The notes under the pieces: generated by a model
The model's database searches: none
What the model saw: only the letters and a program-made list of their open reading frames with translations
Told to the model about the DNA's origin: nothing
Made by a program: the position numbers and the translations under genes
Shown here: one piece after another, positions 1-7,389 of the stretch
How positions within the stretch are numbered: position 1 is the first letter of the stretch
How the letters are laid out: every line of letters begins with the position of its first letter
Assembly: GCA_031279395.1 (NCBI GenBank)
Contig: JAITIO010000012.1
Span: 1 to 17,177 of the forward strand
Origin: Puniceicoccales bacterium
GTDB lineage: Bacteria; Verrucomicrobiota; Verrucomicrobiia; Opitutales; JAIRKQ01
Length of the DNA: 17,177 nucleotides
Reading direction: 5' to 3'

Positions 1-591
1 ATTATTCCTCATTTATGAAACAGATAAAACGACAGGCGAAGACGTTCCATTTTATTGGAAAGACGAGGCGAAGCAAGGGTATTTTTTACATCGATTCGAC
101 GCCACTTCCAGTGTGCAAAAATGTACGCCATCGAAACCACAAAACATTCAAAAATATAGCAAATTAGGCCCATTCATTGGTCTCCACAACGTTTGGGTTA
201 AAATTGTATCTCGTCCTGAGTGCACCCCAAAAATTCGTGAAATTATCCTCAAAAACCGAGAAATTTATACAACGTTTCCTGGGCCGAAGAAGCGCTCGCT
301 GGCTATACAGGGACAGTGATTGGCGACAGCGGACATGTTTCCATCACCCTCAGAGATTCTTTGGCCAAAAAGGGTATACGGCTCATTGCTAAACACCGTC
401 AAAACATGGCTCCAAACTCCCGGGAAGAAAAAAGATTCCTTAAAAAACGGTCCATTATTGAAACTATGATCGGAAAATTTAAAAATTTCTTCGGTGAAAC
501 ATTTTCCCGTTTCCGCTTCGTACAATCCGCCTATTCTGCCATTTGCGCCGCTATTATTGCCTTCAATTTACCTTTACCTCCTTTATTTTGA
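1..591 (+). pseudogene. IS982-family transposase remnant, frameshifted, 5' end outside window
   Basis: This is a decayed DDE transposase of the IS982 family. One frame (from about position 84) reads FYIDSTPLPVCKN followed by RNHKTFKNIAN and a TAG at about 150; this matches the family's first catalytic Asp block. Another frame (about 171-210) gives FGLKLYLVLS, the usual second block. The frame from 241 to 591 gives GDSGHVSITLRDSLAKKGIR, then a KRSIIETMIGKFKNFFGETF block that carries the final Glu, then the C-terminal helix. At least two frame changes and a stop are therefore needed to read it through, so it cannot make an active transposase. The last block is open from a GTG at 316 to a TGA at 589. 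I could not find the right terminal inverted repeat because the left end lies outside the window. Confidence 0.8.
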
Positions 592-1219
592 GTATATTAT
601 ATGGTTTATTAGGGGGGTCTGGAGGGAATGGAAGAATGGCAAAATAGAGAAATGGGGAAGCTGGCAGGACGTCACCCCATCCCTGACTTGCCATCTTGCA
701 TCATCAAAATCGATTGTATCCCCGTTGGCGTGAATTGAATTGTATGCCCTGTTTACATATGTTTTACTCCGTCCCCGCCTGCGCTGCTCGCCGACCGGAG
801 ATCACCGATTTTCATCGGATCTCGAAGGCTCTCCATGCTTGTCATTCCGTGGTCAACGGAGCAATGGTTAGGCAATGGACAGCTCGCCATCTCAAACTCC
901 TCTGATGTCCTGCAGCTCAGAGGTTCTTAAACAACTGATGGCGTATACATTTTCTCTCAACTACAATCTTTTTATATGCCTTTGTCAAGTAAAGCAATTG
1001 TGGTTTTTTAATTTCGTTTTTTTGATGCCGGATGCCAAACTTTGATGCTCACTTCTTTCTCCTTTTAACAAAAAATATCTCACTTTTTAAGACTTCTTAC
1101 CAACCATTCAAACGGTTCTAATCCATCAACCGGTAAGCTACCCGACATTGCCGATAAAAATATCATGTATGTTGCGATTGAAAGATAGCATTGGGACCGA
1201 TGCAGTGAATTGTTAGGAG
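592..1219. other. Gene-free stretch between the IS982 remnant and the lipoprotein gene
   Basis: I find no credible gene here; open frames are short and match no family I recognise. The part around 770-905 looks more GC-rich than its surroundings. It holds one hairpin at 798-823: GAGAT, a two-base bulge, CCGAT, loop TTTC, then ATCGGATCTC. No T-run follows, so it is not a standard terminator. The remainder is AT-rich and probably contains the promoter of the gene at 1220, but I cannot assign a clear -35/-10 pair. Confidence 0.5.
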
Positions 1220-1750
1220 ATGAATTTTAAAAAAATGGAAAAATTTTTGAAGAAAACTTTACTGCCATTGGTATGCTCCGTGGCTTTGATTAATTTATGT
1301 GGATGCAATTCCATAGTTAAACCCCATAGGGAACGGTTGGAACGCATTTATCGGGCCCATGATGGGATCGTGGGAATTTCCAAAAAACTACAGGATATAG
1401 AGCAAACGATGCTATATGTGGGACGAATTAAGGATGGCCCGTTGGCCGATGCTGCCCTTGATGTTGCCCTTGCCATACATGGAGAACCCGATGATTTCGA
1501 AAAAAAGTACGCGGAAAATATAACCATGGAATCCATAGCTTCGACGAAAATCTACGCCGCAGACCTGGTAAAACAAAAAGAAGCTTTAGAATCCTTTGCC
1601 CGCAAAGAAAAAAAGAAAGCCATCGAGGAGACACATGCCATGTATGCCCAAGAAATTCAGTACAACTTTTTAAAACAGCTGGCATCGACGGGCATTGTCA
1701 CGGTGGTCTGCATCATCGCCGCCTACTTCTTCATAAAAAGGTTTTTCTAG
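1220..1750 (+). CDS. Putative lipoprotein with coiled coil and C-terminal membrane helix
   Basis: A 176-residue protein of unknown function. The N-terminus has basic residues (NFKKMEKFLKK), a hydrophobic stretch (about 13-25) and a lipobox-like L26-C27-G28-C29, so Cys29 could be lipidated by signal peptidase II. Residues about 36-150 are charged and helical, likely a coiled coil. Residues about 156-173 form a hydrophobic helix (TGIVTVVCIIAAYFF) followed by KRFF. A lipid anchor at one end and a membrane helix at the other could tether two membranes or form a hairpin-like envelope protein. The start is uncertain: an AGGAG directly abuts ATG 1220, which is too close, and Met6 (1235) is about 15 bases from it. 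The stop TAG overlaps the stop of the convergent antiporter gene. I do not recognise the family. Confidence 0.6.
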   Translation: MNFKKMEKFLKKTLLPLVCSVALINLCGCNSIVKPHRERLERIYRAHDGIVGISKKLQDIEQTMLYVGRIKDGPLADAALDVALAIHGEPDDFEKKYAENITMESIASTKIYAADLVKQKEALESFARKEKKKAIEETHAMYAQEIQYNFLKQLASTGIVTVVCIIAAYFFIKRFF

Positions 1751-3144
1751 GCTTTATTTTTCCAGGATGGCTTTTGGAACATTTGTAATAGAACGTATGG
1801 CAGGAAACCGAGAAACACGTTGATGATCAGAATGGTAAAAAAATATGCGGATTTGTTTTGAATATCTATGTCACTGGGTGGGAAAAACCCTATTCCATAG
1901 AACAATGCGCACACGATCAATCCGGTACCAGCGACCACACATGTGCCAAGTTTTCCAAACGGGATTTTGTAGGAACACACCCTGGCGGGATATCGAAATT
2001 TTAAGACTATCGCTGACAGAAACATTATCACGTACATCAACAGTAAAAACTGTGTGGTCGCAACGGTCAACATTGTGAATGCAGTATTTATTGACTCAGC
2101 GAATATGAATAGGATTGATAGGAACGAGGAGATAATTGCCTGGGCTAACATTATGTTCATTGGCATGTTGTGACGGTTTAACCCATGAAACCACCTCGGC
2201 AAATCTCCGTTGTAGGTTGTCGCGTGGAGCGCCCGGGGAGGGCCTGATACCCACGCACAGAACCACGCAATGGATCCCATTATCATGGAACATGAGAGTA
2301 GGGGCATGACCCACGGCATTTTGACTTCCGCAAAAAATGCTGCCAATACCTGCATCGCTCCTCCATTCATTGTAATTTCATTGGCAGGAATCACAATGGC
2401 TATGGCCAATGAACCCAATAGGCAAACGGCCAAAATTAGGAAAGAAGATATGAATATGGCCCGTGGGTACTTTTCCTGGGGACGGTCAACGTCTTGGATA
2501 TGATTGGCTGACATCTCGAGACCGGCAAAACCGAGCAAAACTCCGAGAAATAGTGAGACATTGGCTGCACTGGACAAATTGGGGATAAGAGAGGCGATTG
2601 AAAATTTTATCTGAGACGGACGGACGGATATCAACCAGAATATTCCAATTCCAACCATTAGGACAACGGGAATGAAGGTCCCAATAATGCCACCGATTGC
2701 ACTGATACGTCCTGTCAGGGTGACTCCTCTCAGGGTTAAAAATGTTCCAACCCAAATGACAATAAGTATGATCGAAAGCGTAAATACCCTATTGTCTATT
2801 AGTTGGGGAAATATTCCATAGGCCATCGTGCTGGCAATAAATGACAGAGCCATGGGGAAGCATATAAAGTTGTTGGCGTTTTGTAACCATACCGCCAAAA
2901 AACCGACGCGAGGACCAAAAGCCTGGGAAACCCAACTATGAATTCCTCCGTTTCCCAGACTACCTGATGCCAACTCAGCGGATACCAATGCACTGGGAAT
3001 TAAAAAACAAAAAACTGCAATGGAGTAAAAAAATAACATGGACAACCCATAGGGGGCTATGGACGGCAAGGTCCTGACATTGGCAATGGCTGCAAAGTTT
3101 ATCATTACCAAAGAAAATACCCCTATGCGTTGTTCAGTAGTCAT
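1747..3144 (-). CDS. GadC-like amino acid antiporter (APC superfamily)
   Basis: An inner-membrane amino acid transporter of about 465 residues with roughly 12 hydrophobic segments. It resembles the glutamate:GABA antiporter GadC along its length: [20 protein letters not shown] corresponds to GadC's [38 protein letters not shown] to AMVIPGNEINLSAGVMQT, and the [16 protein letters not shown] block to GPSRGMYVTAQKNLLP. The substrate could be glutamate/GABA or another amino acid pair. I chose Met at 3144, because [20 protein letters not shown] is where the family begins; the open frame runs 32 codons further upstream but that part is not conserved in character. The protein ends soon after the last helix (QKPSWKNKA), so it lacks the C-terminal plug that closes E. 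coli GadC at neutral pH. No decarboxylase gene lies nearby. Confidence 0.85.
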   Translation of the reverse strand: [465 protein letters not shown]

Positions 3145-3637
3145 GCATTCTTTCACGGAGAAAAGAATGATAATTTGAAACCTGGCAAGTATTTTATGGG
3201 GGAATATGCGGGCAGATTTCCTGCAACCCTTACATTTCAACGAAAGATCCTCGAACCTTCACACTTTTAAGCAAATGAACCTATTTTGCGCTTTGGTCCT
3301 GGGACATCGGATAGTTATCATGCCAATTCACCATCTCCAACAATCTGAAGTGCAATTGAGCAATTGGCGATGAAAAACCATCTGACCCATCGGAATAACA
3401 AATTTTCAACATCGTGAATGCTTTACATGACTTTTATAGCTTTCATTTTGAATTCAAATATTTTGAATTCAAATGTTCCCGTATGTGCTGGATGGCATTA
3501 CTATTGGCACTCCATCACCATGCTACATTTCACTTTCTCCCATATCTTTCTTTTGTGTCCTTGGAAAGCAAATTAATTATACCGTGGCATACCAATGCAA
3601 AGGTAATTGGCAATGAAAAAGGGAAGAAAACATTGGA
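3145..3637. other. Intergenic region upstream of the antiporter and downstream of atpC
   Basis: No gene is supported in this stretch of nearly 500 bases. A 75-codon open frame at 3414-3641 on the plus strand has no Shine-Dalgarno and no family resemblance. The region should hold the promoter of the minus-strand antiporter gene and the 3' end of the ATP synthase transcript. It contains the tandem palindromic repeat at 3445-3474. I see no convincing hairpin-plus-T-run terminator after atpC. Confidence 0.5.
3445..3474. repeat. Two tandem copies of a 15-bp palindromic unit
   Basis: The unit ATTTTGAATTCAAAT occurs twice, end to end and without mismatch. Each copy contains the 12-bp perfect palindrome TTTGAATTCAAA. 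Paired dyads upstream of the antiporter gene could be binding sites for a dimeric regulator, but no regulator gene is nearby and chance in AT-rich DNA is possible. Confidence 0.7.
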
Positions 3638-4054
3638 CTAATGCCGTATTTTAGCGAGTTTTTTGGCCATTTGGTATTTAACTTTGGCGTCAAGTTTTTC
3701 AATTTCGGCAGGATCCAGAGCTTCCCGTTTGCTGCGAGCCTCCTCAAGGGCTTTTTGAGCACGTTTTTCCGCCTCCTCAATTTCGTGCAAATCAGCTTCG
3801 TTGATGTTTAGTGATTCGTCGGTGAGGACAAAAACAGTATCGTTGGAAATCATGGCAAACCCGAAATCTATGGCGAAACATTCCTGAGAATTGGCATCTT
3901 TGGCGACAAGTTCTCCCGGTTGAATAATCGTTAAAAGAGGTAAATGTCCCGGTAAAATTTCGATTTCCCCATCCGACGCAGGAAGAATAACGGACATTAC
4001 TTTCTTGTCCAGTGTTATCCCGGTGGGAGTTACGATTTTTAGTAGCAAATCCAT
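3638..4054 (-). CDS. atpC: F1F0 ATP synthase epsilon subunit
   Basis: A 138-residue epsilon subunit of the F1 stalk, which couples rotation to catalysis and regulates ATP hydrolysis. The N-terminal beta-sandwich domain begins MDLLLKIVTPTG and carries the typical block ASDGEIEILPGHLPLLTIIQ (about 26-45). The C-terminal helical hairpin, about residues 85-135, contains ESLNINEADLHEIEEAEKRA and the charged second helix. The length is normal for the family. It is the last gene of the minus-strand operon and starts 4 bases after the unknown gene upstream of it; no strong Shine-Dalgarno precedes the ATG, which suggests translational coupling. Confidence 0.95.
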   Translation of the reverse strand: MDLLLKIVTPTGITLDKKVMSVILPASDGEIEILPGHLPLLTIIQPGELVAKDANSQECFAIDFGFAMISNDTVFVLTDESLNINEADLHEIEEAEKRAQKALEEARSKREALDPAEIEKLDAKVKYQMAKKLAKIRH

Positions 4055-4058
4055 GGTG

Positions 4059-5051
4059 CTATTTTTTTATGGTTAATTGTTTAAATTCTTCGATGGCGTA
4101 ACTGGTGATGGTGTTAATGTAACACCAAATCATAAGGTATTGTATTGCACGTTTGGTCTTTAGATCTTTAATGTAGTTAATTTTTTCGTAGGGAAAATCA
4201 TCGGCAGGACCAACAGTTTCTAGGGTGCCACTAGATTCAAACCATCGCTGCCACAGGACATTTCGAAACATATTATCTCTCAGAGCAATGAACGGATTGG
4301 CACTGACCACCACAACTGCACCAGGGGAAAGTTCTAAACTTTCAATGAAATCTTGTGATTTAACTATTTGCTCATCGTTGACGAACTTACAGGAGAAAGA
4401 ATATTCACCAAGTTCTTGTTCCCAAGTTAATTGGGCAGCGTATATTTCCGTTTGTGGTAAATTTCTATCTTTCAATTGTTCAATTTTGGTGGACTCAAAC
4501 TTTGGGCCCAATGGACGCTGCGAAGTTATAAAAAAAATCTTTGTGTCGGGATCGTTGCTTATTATGTTTGCTATTTTATCCCTAATAAATCGACACTCTT
4601 CCACCATATCATTCGTCATGGATCCAAAAATTATTACATAGTCGTACTTTGCTTTTTTAGGTAGGATAGCCTGTTTCATACCAAGTAACTCATATGCCCT
4701 CAATAATTTTTCGGGCGGCTTTTCAAAGATGTTTTTGTCAAATTTAAAGACATAAGCATATGGCGGTTTTTCGAACACCTTTTCAAAAGTATTTTTATCA
4801 AATATGGAATCACATTTTTCCAATGATTCCTCCTCCGTATTACCTAGGAAATTCGTTTGAAAAAATTCAGTGAATTGCTGGGCATTCGTTACTTTGTCGT
4901 CTATTTCCAATGCTTGGCATAGATATTTACTGCCTTCCGTCAGGCTACCATTTCCGTTGAACAATGGGAGAGCCATAATGTTTAGTCGTGCAAATACGAC
5001 CAAAAGACCGACTACGAAGAAAATAACATTTTTAATTTTCCTATTGTTCAT
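4059..5051 (-). CDS. Unknown exported or membrane-anchored protein inserted in the F1 operon
   Basis: A 330-residue protein I do not recognise by name. Residues about 7-28 (KNVIFFVVGLLVVFARLNIMA) look like an uncleaved signal anchor or signal peptide. An internal duplication is visible: FDKNTFEKVFEKPPYAY (84-100) and FDKNIFEKPPEKLLRAY (104-120). The C-terminal part has strand-like segments typical of an alpha/beta fold: YDYVIIFGSM (136-145), KIFFITSQRP (171-180) and AVVVVSANPFIALRD (245-259). Their order loosely recalls the YdcF/DUF218 fold (strand-Gly near the start, VTS-Pro-x-x-x-R late), but this is inference only. The start has a good GAGGA Shine-Dalgarno. It lies 27 bases after atpD and 4 bases before atpC in the same direction, so it should be co-transcribed with them. 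Confidence 0.75.
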   Translation of the reverse strand: MNNRKIKNVIFFVVGLLVVFARLNIMALPLFNGNGSLTEGSKYLCQALEIDDKVTNAQQFTEFFQTNFLGNTEEESLEKCDSIFDKNTFEKVFEKPPYAYVFKFDKNIFEKPPEKLLRAYELLGMKQAILPKKAKYDYVIIFGSMTNDMVEECRFIRDKIANIISNDPDTKIFFITSQRPLGPKFESTKIEQLKDRNLPQTEIYAAQLTWEQELGEYSFSCKFVNDEQIVKSQDFIESLELSPGAVVVVSANPFIALRDNMFRNVLWQRWFESSGTLETVGPADDFPYEKINYIKDLKTKRAIQYLMIWCYINTITSYAIEEFKQLTIKK

Positions 5052-5078
5052 TTCCTCGTCCTTTTCTGCGAGATGTGC

Positions 5079-6497
5079 TCATGCCTTGCTCCCTTCGATA
5101 ACTTCTTCGATGGTTCCCTTCATGTAGAAATCATTTTCAGAAATATGGTCAACTTTCCCGTCCAAAATCATTGCAAATCCTCGGATTGTGTCCGTGGTTT
5201 TGACATATTTCCCCTGGAACCCCGTAAAAACTTCGGCGGCATGGAATGGTTGGGATAAAAATTTTTGAATTTTTCGTGCCCGTGAAACCGTAAGCTTATC
5301 CTCTTCGGAAAGTTCATCCATTCCAAGAATTGCTATGATATCCTGCAAATCTTTGTATCTTTGCAATAGTGCTTGGACACCTCGGGCAACACGAAAGTGT
5401 TCTTCGCCAACAATATCGGAGGATAGGGCTTTGGAAGTTGAGGCCAATGGATCGACGGCAGGATAAATTGCAAGTGCAGAAATTTTACGGTCTAAAACTA
5501 TGGTGGAATCCAAGTGAGCAAAGGTATTTGCTGGAGCCGGATCTGTCAAATCATCGGCGGGGACATAGATGGCCTGAAACGATGTAATGGAGCCTTCTTT
5601 GGTGGATGTAATGCGTTCTTGAAAATCTCCCATTTCTTTGCTCAATGTCGGTTGATAGCCCACGGCGGATGGGGAACGGCCTAGCAGAGCTGAAACTTCG
5701 GATCCAGCCTGGGAAAATCGAAAAATATTGTCGATAAATAGCAAAACATCCTGGTGCTTCTCATCTCGAAAATATTCTGCTATGGAAAGCCCCGTTAACC
5801 CAACACGCATGCGAGCTCCAGGAGGTTCATTCATTTGACCAAAAACTAGGGCAACCTTTGATTTCGAAAGATCATCCACGTTAATTACTTTGGAATCGCA
5901 CATTTCATGGAACAGATCATTGCCCTCACGGGAACGCTCTCCAACTCCAGCAAAAACCGAATATCCCCCGTGTTCGGTAGCTATGTTGTGGATCAACTCC
6001 ATGATAACCACGGTCTTTCCCACACCGGCACCACCAAATGCTCCGATCTTACCACCTTTTATGAATGGACAGATCAAATCGATAACCTTGATTCCTGTTT
6101 CCAAAATTTGGGAACCGGTATCCTGGTCAAGCAAGGTAGGGGCCAGCCTGTGGATGGGATATTTTTGGGAGGTTTTTACTGCTCCCTTGTTGTCAACCGG
6201 ATCACCAGTGACGTTTAAAATTCTTCCCAAAACTTCTTCGCCAACTGGCACTTCGATGGGTTTTCCAGTGTCAGTTACTTCTAACCCACGGAATAGGCCA
6301 TCCGTTGCTGACATCGCTACGGCCCGTACCATGCCCCTACCAAGATGCTGTTGCACTTCAAGGGTAAGAATTTCCTGTTTCCCTTCGACATCATATTTTA
6401 CGGTTAGAGCGTTGTAAATATCGGGAGTTCTCCTAACCTGAAACTCCACATCGACTACCGCTCCGATAACTTGTACAATTTTTCCAATATTTTCCAT
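5079..6497 (-). CDS. atpD: F1F0 ATP synthase beta subunit
   Basis: The 472-residue catalytic subunit of F1. It has the N-terminal barrel (MENIGKIVQVIGAVVDVEF), the P-loop GGAGVGKT (155-162, Lys161 and Thr162), the catalytic Glu in GVGERSREGND (Glu187), the Walker B strand DVLLFIDNIFRF, and the blocks ALLGRSPSAVGYQPTL, DPAPANTFAHLDST and DELSEEDKL (DELSEED regulatory motif). All catalytic features are intact. The open frame continues 36 codons upstream into atpG, but homologues begin at MENIGK; this start lies one base after the atpG stop. No Shine-Dalgarno is seen, so it is probably translated by coupling to atpG. Confidence 0.97.
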   Translation of the reverse strand: MENIGKIVQVIGAVVDVEFQVRRTPDIYNALTVKYDVEGKQEILTLEVQQHLGRGMVRAVAMSATDGLFRGLEVTDTGKPIEVPVGEEVLGRILNVTGDPVDNKGAVKTSQKYPIHRLAPTLLDQDTGSQILETGIKVIDLICPFIKGGKIGAFGGAGVGKTVVIMELIHNIATEHGGYSVFAGVGERSREGNDLFHEMCDSKVINVDDLSKSKVALVFGQMNEPPGARMRVGLTGLSIAEYFRDEKHQDVLLFIDNIFRFSQAGSEVSALLGRSPSAVGYQPTLSKEMGDFQERITSTKEGSITSFQAIYVPADDLTDPAPANTFAHLDSTIVLDRKISALAIYPAVDPLASTSKALSSDIVGEEHFRVARGVQALLQRYKDLQDIIAILGMDELSEEDKLTVSRARKIQKFLSQPFHAAEVFTGFQGKYVKTTDTIRGFAMILDGKVDHISENDFYMKGTIEEVIEGSKA

Positions 6498-6498
6498 G

Positions 6499-7389
6499 TT
6501 ACAAACTTTGTGTTGCTGCGGATATTTCAACAATTTCGTTGGTAATTGCTGCCTGTCGCAATTTATTATATTCCAAAGATAGTTCCTTCGATAATGCTTC
6601 TGCATTATCCGTAGCCCCCCTCATCGCTATTGTCCGGGAAGAATGTTCCGATGCCTTGGCTTCCAAAATTACCCGATAGATGTTTTGACTAAGAAACATT
6701 TGGGACAGCATGGCAACGACGGAACTAATGTTAGGTTCCACGATCATTGGCCGTTGATCGGGCAAAATTTCACCCAAATCTATGTGTATATTTTTGCACA
6801 ATCTTTCCAATTCACTTTGAAAATCTAGCATCGGCAAAATATGTTGGCTCACGGGTTCCTGGATCAATGGATTGACATACTGTGCAAAAATTATTTCCAA
6901 AGAATCAATTTCATTGGCCAAGTATGCATTTTTTAAAAATTCCACAATGGGCGCCAATTCACAATATTCTGTCCGGTCACTCACGTTAAAATTGGCAATA
7001 ATCGTCCACTTTGCCGTCGAAATTAGCTGCATCGCTTTTTTGCCGACTGTTATGAATTTCACATTTTCGTTCCTTGAAACATTTGCATTTATAAATCTCA
7101 AAATATTTTGATTTAATGCTCCACAGAGACCCCTGTCTGTCCCTATTACAATGATTCCCCGAGTTTTGACTTCTCGACGCTCAAAAAAGGGGTGCCGTAG
7201 TTTGGTAGACCCCAAATTGGACAAATTTTCTGCAATTTCCGTAAGGAGAAGCATGTAAGGCCGACTTAGTAACGCCAACTGCTGGGCCTTTTTCATTTTA
7301 GAAGACGCAACCAATTGCATTGCACGCGTAATTTTAGCAGTATTGAGTACTGCCTTCATGCGACTACGAATTTCCTTTATACCTTTCAT
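6499..7389 (-). CDS. atpG: F1F0 ATP synthase gamma subunit
   Basis: The 296-residue central rotor shaft. The N-terminal helix (MKGIKEIRSRMKAVLNTAKI, then TRAMQLVASSKMKKAQ) and the C-terminal helix (RTIAMRGATDNAEAL, then LEYNKLRQAAITNEIVEISA) are the two conserved coiled-coil ends that enter the alpha3-beta3 ring. The middle keeps the block IIVIGTDRGLCGALN (about 79-93). Length is normal. The ATG overlaps the atpA stop by four bases (ATGA), typical of translational coupling. Confidence 0.96.
   Translation of the reverse strand: MKGIKEIRSRMKAVLNTAKITRAMQLVASSKMKKAQQLALLSRPYMLLLTEIAENLSNLGSTKLRHPFFERREVKTRGIIVIGTDRGLCGALNQNILRFINANVSRNENVKFITVGKKAMQLISTAKWTIIANFNVSDRTEYCELAPIVEFLKNAYLANEIDSLEIIFAQYVNPLIQEPVSQHILPMLDFQSELERLCKNIHIDLGEILPDQRPMIVEPNISSVVAMLSQMFLSQNIYRVILEAKASEHSSRTIAMRGATDNAEALSKELSLEYNKLRQAAITNEIVEISAATQSL

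Noticed and set aside
798..823. Hairpin as a terminator
   Set aside because: No T-run on either side and a two-base bulge in the stem; no gene ends just before it.
3414..3641. 75-codon plus-strand frame between atpC and the antiporter
   Set aside because: No Shine-Dalgarno, includes the palindromic repeat, and shows aromatic-rich low-likelihood composition.
5890..6417. 175-codon plus-strand frame inside atpD
   Set aside because: Lies wholly opposite the conserved beta-subunit gene and has no recognisable motif; it is an antisense shadow.
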